From assembly GCF_014467015.1 (NCBI RefSeq), contig NZ_CP058559.1, forward strand, positions 2,108,001 through 2,172,000: a stretch of 64,000 nucleotides of DNA, given 5' to 3'. Positions 56,905 through 64,000 of the stretch are shown one piece after another; position 1 is the stretch's first letter, and every line of letters starts with the position of its first letter. This DNA is from Alkalicella caledoniensis. Its GTDB lineage: Bacteria; Bacillota; Proteinivoracia; Proteinivoracales; Proteinivoracaceae. The position numbers and the translations under genes were made by a program. A model generated the notes under the pieces. The model searched no databases, was not told where the DNA came from, and was given only the letters and a program-made list of their open reading frames with translations.

Positions 56905-58311
56905 ATGTATTCATTTCTAATATCTATTGTCGTACTTATTCTAGGTTACTTCATTTACGGTACTTTTGTAGAAAAAATATTTGGTATCAATGAGAAATCA
57001 AAAACACCTGCCACTGAGCAAGAAGATGGTGTTGACTATGTGCCTATGGATTGGAAGCAAATATTCCTTATCCAATTTTTGAACATTGCTGGTCTTGGTC
57101 CAATATTTGGGGCTATTTCTGGAGCACTATGGGGTCCTGCAGCATTTTTATGGATTGTTTTCGGTTGTATTTTCGCAGGAGCAGTTCACGATTACTTCTC
57201 TGGGATGCTTTCCATTCGTCATAATGGAGCAAGTATTTCTGAAATCGTAGGGATATATTTAGGAGGCGGAGTAAAACAGGTAATGCGTGTTTTCTCTGTT
57301 GTGCTACTAATTTTAGTAGGTACAGTATTTATGACTGGTCCAGCTGGTCTTTTGTCAAACCTTACTGGTATGAATCTTTCTGTATGGGTTGGTATCATAA
57401 TAGTTTACTATTTCCTAGCAACAATCTTACCCGTTGATAAAATCATCGGTAAAGTTTACCCGCTTTTTGGTGCATCACTTATAATCATGGCACTTGGGAT
57501 TGCTGGTGGTCTTTTCATCAAAGGGTATCAAATTCCTGAGATCACCCTTCAAAATCTTCATCCAAATAGCCTTCCCCTATGGCCATTACTATTCGTAACA
57601 ATAGCATGTGGTGCAATAAGTGGCTTCCATGCCACCCAGTCACCGATGATGGCTCGTTGTGTAACTAACGAGAAATACGGTAGAAGAGTATTCTACGGCA
57701 CGATGATTGCCGAAGGTATTATCGCTCTTATCTGGGCTGCTGCTGCTATGACTTTCTTTGGTGGAACTGAAGCTTTACAAGCTGCTGGAGCTCCTGCAGT
57801 GGTAGTAAACACAATTTCAATGGAGCTAATGGGACCAATTGGTGGAGTACTGGCTATGCTAGGAGTAATCGCATGCCCAATAACTTCAGGTGATACTGCA
57901 TTTAGAAGTGCAAGGTTAACAATCGCTGACACCTTTGGAGTAACTCAAAAACCAATAGCTAAACGTCTATTACTTGCAGCCCCACTTTTCGCAATCGGTT
58001 ACAGCTTAACACTAATTGACTTCCAAATTATCTGGAGATACTTTGCTTGGTCAAATCAAGCATTAGCTATGATGGTACTTTGGGCATCAGCTGCATACCT
58101 ATCTGTTAATAACAAACTACACTGGATTGCTACAATCCCAGCCACATTCATGACAGCAGTTTCAGTGACCTATATCTTACAAGCACCAGAAGGCTTTAAG
58201 CTAGCTACAAGCATTTCCTACCCTGTAGGTGTAACAGTAGCTCTAGCACTACTGGTAGGATTCCTACTATTCGGCAAAAATCTACCAGACAAAACTAAAA
58301 TATCAGCATAA
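56905..58311 (+). CDS. cstA: CstA-family transporter (probable pyruvate or peptide transporter)
   Basis: A 468-residue carbon-starvation-A protein, about 13 hydrophobic helices, in the shorter form found in Firmicutes. CstA signature stretches: IAGLGPIFGAISGALWGPAAFLW (positions 70-95 region), DYFSGMLSIRHNGAS, SGFHATQSPMMARC and ITSGDTAFRSARLTIAD. Related CstA/BtsT proteins import pyruvate and are induced by LytS/BtsS kinases, which matches this gene order. Its last codons lie in a long hairpin. Confidence 0.9.
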   Translation: MYSFLISIVVLILGYFIYGTFVEKIFGINEKSKTPATEQEDGVDYVPMDWKQIFLIQFLNIAGLGPIFGAISGALWGPAAFLWIVFGCIFAGAVHDYFSGMLSIRHNGASISEIVGIYLGGGVKQVMRVFSVVLLILVGTVFMTGPAGLLSNLTGMNLSVWVGIIIVYYFLATILPVDKIIGKVYPLFGASLIIMALGIAGGLFIKGYQIPEITLQNLHPNSLPLWPLLFVTIACGAISGFHATQSPMMARCVTNEKYGRRVFYGTMIAEGIIALIWAAAAMTFFGGTEALQAAGAPAVVVNTISMELMGPIGGVLAMLGVIACPITSGDTAFRSARLTIADTFGVTQKPIAKRLLLAAPLFAIGYSLTLIDFQIIWRYFAWSNQALAMMVLWASAAYLSVNNKLHWIATIPATFMTAVSVTYILQAPEGFKLATSISYPVGVTVALALLVGFLLFGKNLPDKTKISA

Positions 58312-58367
58312 AACAAGCCCAAGCCCTCACACACCAGTGTGAGGGCTTGGGTTTGTTTTATGCTGAT
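58302..58367. terminator. Very long hairpin overlapping the cstA end (T1)
   Basis: Two 31-base arms (58302-58332, 58337-58367) pair with a single mismatch around loop ACCA. The left arm includes the last codons and the stop of cstA. Its core (58313-58348) recurs at 58624-58659. Likely a terminator, perhaps also a 3' stabiliser. Confidence 0.8.
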
Positions 58368-58368
58368 G

Positions 58369-58611
58369 ACAAAGTCATTTTTTGGTGAATGTCGCATATT
58401 AAACGCTGTACAAAATTCTGCGTCGAGACTTAAGGCTTCTATCTAAACTACAGAAGGGGACCGCTCCAATTCACCATCCATGGTTCAGTGGAGCTCTCAG
58501 AACGTCCTGTTCTTCGCCCCTTCTTCCGTTTAGCTACTCAGCTCTTAAGTCTATCTCCTCGAATTAATTGTACTGCTTTTTAATATGCACATCTAGGGTC
58601 AATGACTTTGT
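58369..58611. other. Highly structured element, candidate ncRNA or decayed inverted-repeat element
   Basis: No gene is visible here, but the two halves pair in order as nested stems: 58369-58379 with 58601-58611 (11 bp); 58394-58403 with 58579-58588 (10 bp); 58408-58413 with 58568-58573; 58427-58434 with 58544-58551 (8 bp); 58443-58448 with 58528-58533; 58453-58459 with 58517-58523 (7 bp). At the top are two further hairpins: 58463-58468 with 58489-58494, and 58499-58503 with 58509-58513. Terminator-like copies T1 and T2 flank it. It could be a stable RNA of unknown class, or an old inverted-repeat mobile element; strand unknown. Confidence 0.6.
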
Positions 58612-58623
58612 TTAGGTTTGTAT

Positions 58624-58664
58624 ACAAGCCCAAGGCCTCACACACCAGTGTGAGGGTTTCATTT
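58624..58664. terminator. Second copy of the cstA-type hairpin (T2)
   Basis: 36 bases at 58624-58659 match 58313-58348 at 34 positions. CCTCACAC and GTGTGAGG form the stem around ACCA; the tail GTTTCATTTT is T-rich on the + strand, so T2 could end transcripts of the preceding element. Confidence 0.7.
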
Positions 58665-58930
58665 TGTCTAAATGCTTTTAACCGTGAAATTCTCAAGATA
58701 TCGAAACTATTACTGGTTCTCTACCCTTAAAATCATATAATTATTTTGAGATGCTATCTTTTTAAGACCTGTAGTTACGCCATTAAGTTGAAATGATTTC
58801 TTGTCAGCATTTCAATCTATAACAATAAATTATAAAGAACATAAAAAAATCTGAACAATAAAAGCAGGAATTATTCAAAAAAGTTAGAATACCATATAGT
58901 GAGTGCAAGTTATAACATTCACAAAGGGAA
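58665..58930 (+). other. Leader interval before the glycine riboswitch
   Basis: AT-rich, no open frame of note. One hairpin: TTGAAATG (around 58790) and CATTTCAA (to 58817). The promoter for the glycine reductase operon must lie near its end, for example around TATAGT at about 58896, but no convincing -35 is present. Confidence 0.4.
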
Positions 58931-59117
58931 TGAACTTTGCGGGAGAGACTACTTTTAGGTAGCGCCGAAGGAGCAATTTTTGTCAAAATGCCACTGACAA
59001 AATAAAACTCTCAGGTAAAAAGGACCGTGAAGGGACCTAACTCTGGAGAGTCCTCTAAAAGGACACCGAAGGAGCAACCCTAATTTAGGGGAAATCTCTC
59101 AGGTCTAAAGAACAGAG
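58931..59117 (+). promoter_or_regulatory. Tandem glycine riboswitch
   Basis: Two aptamers in a row. The first (about 58937-59020) has GGGAGAGAC, GCGCCGAAGGAGCAA and ACTCTCAGGTAAAAAGGACCG. The second (about 59040-59117) has CTGGAGAGTCCT, ACACCGAAGGAGCAA and ATCTCTCAGGTCTAAAGAACAGAG. These are the conserved cores. Followed by a terminator and then the glycine reductase operon, so glycine should turn the operon on by anti-termination. Confidence 0.95.
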
Positions 59118-59149
59118 ACAATGGCTATTTATTAGTCATTGTCTTTTTT
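59117..59149 (+). terminator. Riboswitch-controlled terminator
   Basis: GACAATG and CATTGTC (extended by CT/AG inside) followed by six T. The left arm follows directly on the second aptamer, as expected for a switchable terminator. Confidence 0.88.
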
Positions 59150-59192
59150 GTTGTAAAATTATAACCCTGAAGATATTAAGGAGTTGATTTAG

Positions 59193-59549
59193 GTGAAAAT
59201 TATCTCAAACAATCCAAAAGTGATAGCTTATGCCACTGTTAATTCCCTAGAAATAATCAAGGCAGTGTCTTTACCAGAGGTACTAAAAAATGCTAGGGAT
59301 ATGGTACATAAAAATCATAAGCTTATAAATCATCCCCTGGTTACAAGTATAAAACCCTATAGCAATTTATATAAGACTATTGTTCTCATTGAAGAAAGCT
59401 CTCTTGATTATCAATCACTAGACATAATGGAAAATTCCATAGCAAAAGCTCAACAATTTCAAAAGGAAGTACCAATAAATGAACAGGCAAAAGAAGATTA
59501 TCAAACCATAGACTTTGGTGTGTTTAAACAAAGTATAGAAAAAATCTAA
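59193..59549 (+). CDS. grdX: GrdX protein of the glycine reductase operon
   Basis: A 118-residue protein matching GrdX, the first gene of many grd operons (ISNNPKVIAYATVNSLEI start, INHPLVTSIKPYSNLYKTIVL). Its function is unknown. GTG start behind AAGGAG; 43 bp after the riboswitch terminator. Confidence 0.88.
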   Translation: MKIISNNPKVIAYATVNSLEIIKAVSLPEVLKNARDMVHKNHKLINHPLVTSIKPYSNLYKTIVLIEESSLDYQSLDIMENSIAKAQQFQKEVPINEQAKEDYQTIDFGVFKQSIEKI

Positions 59550-59562
59550 AGGAGGAATTTAC

Positions 59563-60765
59563 ATGATCTACGACATGATCATAATCGGAGGAGGCCCTGG
59601 TGGATTGACGGCTGGAATATATGGCGCCAGATCCAAGCTTAAAACCCTAATAATAGAGAAGGGTAAAATAGGTGGGCAAGCTGCTACAACAGAAGAAATG
59701 GAAAACTATCCAGGCTTTTTTGACGGAACAACAGGCCCAGGTGTCATGAAAAAGATGGAAGAACATGCATTACACTTTGGGGCGGAGATTGTTAAAGATG
59801 AAGTTAAAAGTATTTCTTTAGATGGATATGTTAAAAAAATCACAACAAGAAATGGTGAGTATCAAACAAAAACCTTAGTTATTTCCACTGGAGCTGAACC
59901 AAGGGTTCTAGGAGTAAAGGGAGAAGGAGCCCTTAGGGGAAGGGGTGTTAGCTACTGTGCCACATGTGATGCAGACTTTTTTGAGGAGTTAGATGTAGTT
60001 GTGGTAGGTAACGGTGATGCAGCTATCGAAGAAGCTATGTATCTAACAAAGTTTGCTGAAAAAGTTACAGTAATAGTCATCCACGAGGAAGGAGTGTTAG
60101 ATGCCACTCCTATTATTCAAGAGAGAGCTTTTCAAAATCCCAAGATAGAATTTGTGTGGAACTCTGTGTTAGAAGAGATTCAAGGGGATGAAATGGTAGA
60201 AGGTGTCAGAGTTAAAAACTTAAAAACAGGAGATGTGTCCGAAATCGAGGTAAACGGTGTATTTATCTTTGTAGGAACTGTACCTAAAACGGGTTTTCTT
60301 AAAGACACTATTGCTTTAGATGAAAAAGGATATATCATCACAAACGAATATATGGAAACATCTCAAGATGGAGTATATGCAGTGGGAGATGTAAGGCAAA
60401 AATTCCTAAGACAGGTAGTGACTGCAGCAGCCGATGGTGCCATAGCTGCTGTGGCAGTGGAAAAATATATCCACGAGGAAGAGATGTTCAAAGATGAGGT
60501 AATAGATGAATCAAAGCCTGTGGCTGTATTATTTTGGACACCAGGTAGCCAAGAATGTATTGATCTAGTATCTCAAATGGAAAAACATATGGATCAAACT
60601 AAAGTCAAACTAGTTAAGATAGATACCTATCGTAATATGAGGATCAAAAATCGTTACAATATCAAATCTGCACCCTCCCTTTTGCTTTTTGAAAATGGTG
60701 AGGTAATAAAAAGAATTGAGGAAATTGATGCAGTTATAAATTTCTCAAGAAATATTGAAGCTTAA
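59563..60765 (+). CDS. trxB: Thioredoxin reductase fused to a thioredoxin-like domain
   Basis: Reduces thioredoxin for the glycine reductase cycle. Residues 1 to ~310 are a standard TrxR: FAD site IIIGGGPGGLTAGIYG, redox CATCDADFF, NADPH site VVGNGDAAIEEAMYL and AVGDVRQKFLRQVVTAAADGA. The last ~80 residues form an extra thioredoxin-like module (KPVAVLFWTPGSQECIDL ... APSLLLFENGE). Where thioredoxins have CxxC, this reads GSQEC, with only one cysteine. Such fused reductases occur in amino-acid fermenters. RBS AAAGGAGG. Confidence 0.92.
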   Translation: MIYDMIIIGGGPGGLTAGIYGARSKLKTLIIEKGKIGGQAATTEEMENYPGFFDGTTGPGVMKKMEEHALHFGAEIVKDEVKSISLDGYVKKITTRNGEYQTKTLVISTGAEPRVLGVKGEGALRGRGVSYCATCDADFFEELDVVVVGNGDAAIEEAMYLTKFAEKVTVIVIHEEGVLDATPIIQERAFQNPKIEFVWNSVLEEIQGDEMVEGVRVKNLKTGDVSEIEVNGVFIFVGTVPKTGFLKDTIALDEKGYIITNEYMETSQDGVYAVGDVRQKFLRQVVTAAADGAIAAVAVEKYIHEEEMFKDEVIDESKPVAVLFWTPGSQECIDLVSQMEKHMDQTKVKLVKIDTYRNMRIKNRYNIKSAPSLLLFENGEVIKRIEEIDAVINFSRNIEA

Positions 60766-60778
60766 AGGAGGTGAATCT

Positions 60779-61093
60779 ATGTTAGAACTTAACAAGGTCA
60801 GTTTTCAAGAAGAGGTGTTGGAATCAAAGGGTTTGGTTTTAGTGGATTATTGGAGTACAAAGTGTGAGCCATGTATTGAATTGATGCCTGAAATAGTTAG
60901 ATTATCAGAGAAATACCAGGAAAAAGTAAAGTTTTGTAAACTCAACATCTTGGAAAATCGACGCTTGGCAATTGGTCAGAAGGTTATGGGGCTACCTACA
61001 ATCATTATGTACAAAGATGGCGAAAAATTATGGTCATTAAGCAGTGAATTTACAGCGGAAGATGTAGAGAAGCAAATCAACAATAGTTTGTAA
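60779..61093 (+). CDS. trxA: Thioredoxin of the glycine reductase system
   Basis: Transfers electrons from TrxB to the selenoprotein A of glycine reductase. 104 residues with the active site CEPC in YWSTKCEPCIELMPE (the usual form is WCGPC) and the cis-proline in MGLPTIIMYKDGE. ATG 60779 lies 6 bases after AAAGGAGGTG; an in-frame upstream start overlaps trxB. Confidence 0.93.
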   Translation: MLELNKVSFQEEVLESKGLVLVDYWSTKCEPCIELMPEIVRLSEKYQEKVKFCKLNILENRRLAIGQKVMGLPTIIMYKDGEKLWSLSSEFTAEDVEKQINNSL

Positions 61094-61108
61094 ATAGGGG
61101 GTGGAAAA

Positions 61109-62395
61109 ATGTCTCTTAAGTTAGGTAACGTTATTGTAACTGATATCACTTTTGGTGATAAAACAGAGGTTAAAGAATCAGTGCTTACAATAAACAAAGA
61201 AGAAATGCTAGAGGTTTTAAGTACTCAATCCAGCATTGCATCCATAGAGCTGGATATTGCAAAGCCAGGGGAACTGGTAAGAATTATGCCTGTTAAAGAT
61301 GTTATAGAACCTAGGGTCAAAATTGATAGTGAAGCAAATATTTTTCCAGGCTTTTTAGGTAAACCTGAGATAGTAGGAGAAGGAATAACCCACGTACTAA
61401 AGGGAGTCAATGTTGTTACAACTGGTAAAATAGTTGGGTTCCAAGAAGGAATTATTGACATGGATGGAGTAGGAGCAGAATATACACCTTTTTCTAAAAC
61501 CCTAAATGTGGTTATCAACTGCCATCCAATTGAAGGTTTAAAACAGCATGAGCATGAAGTGGCAGTAAGGATGATAGGCCTTAAAGCAGCGCAATACCTT
61601 GGTGAAGCAGCTAAAGACGTAGAGGTTAATGAGTATACTGAATATGAAACCCTAAACTTGGTAGATAGCTACACTAAATATAAAGATCTTCCTAAGGTTG
61701 CTTATGTGTATATGTTACAAAGTCAAGGGCTACTCCATGATACTTATGTATATGGTGTAGATGCTAAAAAAATCTTACCAACTCTCATGAAACCCACTGA
61801 GATGATGGATGGAGCTATAATAAGTGGAAACTGTGTGTCAGCATGTGACAAAAACACCACATACCATCACTTAAACAACCCAATTATCCATGATTTATAC
61901 GAAAGACATGGAAAAGAAATCAACTTTGTAGGTGTTATCGTAACAAATGAAAACGTGACACTCTTAGATAAAGTACGCTCATCAAATTTTACAGCTAAAC
62001 TAGTTGAAACCTTAGGTGTTGATGGCGTAATAATCTCTGAGGAAGGCTTTGGAAACCCAGACACAGATTTAATTATGAACTGCACAAAGATTGAGCAAAA
62101 AGGAATTAAGACAGTTCTTGTAACAGATGAGTATGCAGGAAGAGATGGAGCAAGTCAATCATTGGCAGATGCTAATAAACTAGCTAATGCCGTAGTAACA
62201 GGCGGTAACGCTAATGAGGTAATAACCCTACCACCCATGGACAAAATCATCGGTTTTGCGGAAGTTGCAGATGTAATAGCCGGCGGTTTTGATGGAAGTT
62301 TGTCCAAAGATGGTTCAATAACCGTTGAGATTCAAGCCATAACAGGAGCCACTAATGAACTAGGCTTCAATAAGTTATCAGCTAAAAATTTATAA
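61109..62395 (+). CDS. grdE: Glycine reductase component B precursor, GrdE
   Basis: A proprotein of the substrate-binding component B for glycine. It is cleaved at Asn-Cys, giving two subunits and a pyruvoyl group that holds glycine as a Schiff base. In the 428-residue sequence, the site is N241-C242 in ISGNCVSACDKNT, the same position as in Eubacterium acidaminophilum GrdE. Presence of GrdE (instead of GrdI for betaine or GrdG for sarcosine) marks glycine as the substrate. RBS GGGGGTG. Confidence 0.94.
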   Translation: MSLKLGNVIVTDITFGDKTEVKESVLTINKEEMLEVLSTQSSIASIELDIAKPGELVRIMPVKDVIEPRVKIDSEANIFPGFLGKPEIVGEGITHVLKGVNVVTTGKIVGFQEGIIDMDGVGAEYTPFSKTLNVVINCHPIEGLKQHEHEVAVRMIGLKAAQYLGEAAKDVEVNEYTEYETLNLVDSYTKYKDLPKVAYVYMLQSQGLLHDTYVYGVDAKKILPTLMKPTEMMDGAIISGNCVSACDKNTTYHHLNNPIIHDLYERHGKEINFVGVIVTNENVTLLDKVRSSNFTAKLVETLGVDGVIISEEGFGNPDTDLIMNCTKIEQKGIKTVLVTDEYAGRDGASQSLADANKLANAVVTGGNANEVITLPPMDKIIGFAEVADVIAGGFDGSLSKDGSITVEIQAITGATNELGFNKLSAKNL

Positions 62396-62409
62396 AGGAG
62401 GAAGATAAT

Positions 62410-62877
62410 ATGTTTGAGGGTAAAAAGTTTATTATCCTTGGTGACAGAGATGGTATACCAGGCCCCGCCATTGAAGAATGCGTAATTTCTGGCGGCGGAG
62501 AATCAATCTTTACAACCACAGAATGTTTCGTCTGAACGGCTGCAGGAGCCATGGACCTTGAAAACCAAACCCGTATTAAGGATTTGGTTGAAAAACACGG
62601 TGGAGAGAACATTGTTGTTGTACTAGGGGGAGCTGAAGCAGAAGCATCTGGTTTAGCCGCTGAAACAGTGACAAATGGAGATCCAACCTACGCAGGTCCA
62701 TTGGCAGGAGTCCAGTTGGGACTTCTAGTTTATCATATCTTTGAAGAAGAGATTAAAGGATTTGTTGATGACGGGGTATATGACGAACAAGTTAGTATGA
62801 TGGAGATGGTTTTAGAAGTTGACGAGATAGTAAATGAAGTAAAAACCTATAGAGATCAGTTTTGTAAATACCTGTAG
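62410..62877 (+). CDS. grdA: Glycine reductase selenoprotein A (UGA = selenocysteine)
   Basis: Carries the carboxymethyl group on a selenocysteine and passes it to component C. The frame runs from ATG 62410 to TAG 62875-62877, 155 residues, with one in-frame TGA at 62533-62535. It falls exactly in the conserved redox motif: C39-F-V-U42[10 protein letters not shown]. This is a selenocysteine codon, not a pseudogene. Reading only from 62551 would miss the active site. ATG lies behind AAAGGAGG. Confidence 0.95.
62533..62560 (+). promoter_or_regulatory. Selenocysteine codon of grdA and candidate SECIS
   Basis: TGA 62533-62535 is followed by a short hairpin GGCT (62538-62541) with AGCC, loop GCAGG. 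A bacterial SECIS should lie at this distance, but the stem is weak and the call is tentative. Confidence 0.55.
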
Positions 62878-62897
62878 AAGTGAAGGAGGGGAGAAAT

Positions 62898-64000
62898 TTG
62901 AGCAAAATTCGTGTGGTACACTATCTAAACCAATTTTTTGGACAGATAGGTGGAGAAGACAAGGCACACATTGCCCCATTGGTCAAAGAAGAGGTTGTGG
63001 GCCCTGGTATGGCTTTAAAAGCTCAGTTAGGGGAAAGTAGCGAAATTGTAGCTACTGTAATTTGCGGAGACTCATACTTCAATGAAAATATAGATGAAGT
63101 ATCAGCTGAAATAGTTGAGATTATAGCTCAGTACAAGCCAGATATTGTAGTCTGTGGACCAGCTTTTAATGCAGGAAGATATGGAGTGGCATGTGGGGCA
63201 GTAGCAAAGGCCGTTTTTGAAAAGCTTGATATACCAGCTGTAAGTGCCATGTATCAGGAAAACCCCGGTGTTGAAATGTACTCGAAGTACTCATATGTTG
63301 TAAAAGCAAGCGATTCTGCTAGGGGGATGGCCCCTGCCATTGCATCTATGGTAAACATAATTAAAAAACTAGTAGACGGTGAAGAACTACAACCTGTGGT
63401 TGATAACTATTATGAGCGTGGTATAAGGAAAAACTATTTTGCCCAAGATAGAGGTTCAAAAAGGGCTGTTGATATGCTTTTAGCTAAACTTAAAGGTGAA
63501 GAGTTCGTCACCGAGTACCCTATGCCAGAGTTTGATAGAGTGGCACCTAATCAACCAATTACAGACTTAAGTAACGCAAAAATAGCACTGGTTACCTCTG
63601 GTGGAATAGTGCCTAAAGGGAACCCAGATAGGATAGAATCATCTAGTGCTTCTAAGTTTGGCAAATATGATATATCAGGTTTTAACAATTTGACAGATGA
63701 AACCCATGAGACTGCTCACGGTGGTTATGACCCAGTATACGCAAATATAGACAGTGACAGGGTATTGCCAGTGGATGTATTGCGTGAACTTGAGGCGCAA
63801 GGAGAAATAGGTCAGTTACATCAATACTTCTATACAACGGTGGGAAATGGTACATCAGTTGCTAACTCAAAAGCATTTGCAAAATCCATAAGTGAAGAAT
63901 TGGTTAGAGATGGAGTTCAAGCTGTTATCTTAACATCCACCTGAGGCACCTGTACTCGTTGCGGTGCAACGATGGTTAAAGAAATAGAAAGAGCTGGGAT
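62898..64000 (+). CDS. grdB: Glycine reductase component B gamma subunit GrdB, selenoprotein (3' end outside window)
   Basis: The selenocysteine subunit of substrate-specific component B. From TTG 62898 (MSKIRVVHYLNQFFGQIGGE, the family start; AAGGAGGGG upstream) the frame is open to a TGA at 63942-63944, codon 349. It continues UGTCTRCGATMVKEIERAG to the window end; in GrdB this U-GTC motif is the redox centre. An earlier GTG at 62880 overlaps the ribosome site. The C-terminal ~80 residues lie outside. Confidence 0.94.
63942..63944 (+). other. In-frame UGA selenocysteine codon of grdB
   Basis: TGA in the context LTST-U-GTCTRCGA, the conserved position of Sec in GrdB. The downstream sequence ends at the window border, so a SECIS cannot be judged fully. 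Confidence 0.9.

Noticed and set aside
62551-62877. grdA as a short 108-residue gene starting at 62551, or as a pseudogene with a stop
   Set aside because: The TGA at 62533 lies at the exact selenocysteine position of GrdA and the frame continues on both sides; UGA is recoded.

Overview
The window is an AT-rich chromosomal segment from an endospore-forming, motile, strictly fermentative member of the Clostridia. It carries sporulation genes (sigG, spoIIR, spoIID, spoIIQ, spoIIID), flagellar rod genes, and amino-acid fermentation genes. The fermentation genes are a glycine reductase operon with UGA-encoded selenocysteine, two lysine-fermentation enzymes and an arginine deiminase. The c-subunit of the F-type ATP synthase has the sodium-binding signature, which would suit an alkaliphilic or sodium-dependent anaerobe. 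Much of the gene order follows the Bacillus subtilis chromosome (prfA-prmC-spoIIR; ywlC-ywlD-ywlE-rpiB-ywlG-glyA-upp; atp operon; ywmB-murA-spoIID; spoIIID-mbl-flhO-flhP), so most of it is conserved core. No rRNA, tRNA, CRISPR array or prophage was seen.

Layout. 1-2.7 kb: end of prfA, prmC, then sigG-spoIIR behind a sigma-F-type promoter. 2.68-4.59 kb: a complete IS3-family (IS150-like) element inserted exactly in the loop of the spoIIR terminator. 4.6-6.7 kb: iron-sulfur operon (iscR-like regulator, iscS, iscU) behind a sigma-A promoter overlapped by an IscR-like operator. 6.9-8.8 kb: putative selenium/sulfur trafficking genes (YedE, TusA-like, two DUF3343). 8.9-12.5 kb: Na/Pi cotransporter, Fur-family regulator, YibE/F. 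12.5-20.6 kb: ywl-glyA-upp-comEB with a chemoreceptor inserted. 20.7-25.1 kb: a flippase-like membrane protein, an FtsA-like protein, and the kal-kce pair. 25.2-32.9 kb: complete atp operon and a YueI-like gene. 33-40.9 kb: ywmB, murA, spoIID, spoIIQ, spoIIID, mbl, flhO, flhP. 41-54 kb: accessory and housekeeping genes (arginine deiminase, UV endonuclease, ribokinase, nucleoside hydrolase, purine nucleoside phosphorylase, RidA, phosphohexomutase, several unknown membrane or secreted proteins). 54.3-58.3 kb: LytS/LytR two-component system with a CstA-type transporter. 58.3-59.2 kb: a gene-free stretch with two near-identical terminators flanking a highly structured element, then a tandem glycine riboswitch. 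59.2-64 kb: grdX-trxB-trxA-grdE-grdA-grdB, with grdB running off the window.

How the parts connect. IscS, the YedE/TusA/DUF3343 set and the selenoproteins GrdA and GrdB point to active sulfur and selenium handling. The glycine riboswitch and its terminator should switch the Stickland-type glycine reductase operon on when glycine is present, and glycine is also made by GlyA here. Kal and Kce are central steps of lysine fermentation. A sodium-type ATP synthase would fit sodium-coupled energetics.

Most interesting items: the structured element at 58369-58611, the IS in the loop of a terminator, the IscR-like operator, the phased GTTAA sites before the atp operon, two tiny overlapping membrane-protein genes at 44329-44608, and a thioredoxin reductase fused to a thioredoxin-like domain with a changed active site. 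Start codons were chosen from Shine-Dalgarno spacing and family N-termini. All family assignments come from reading the sequence, not from searches.
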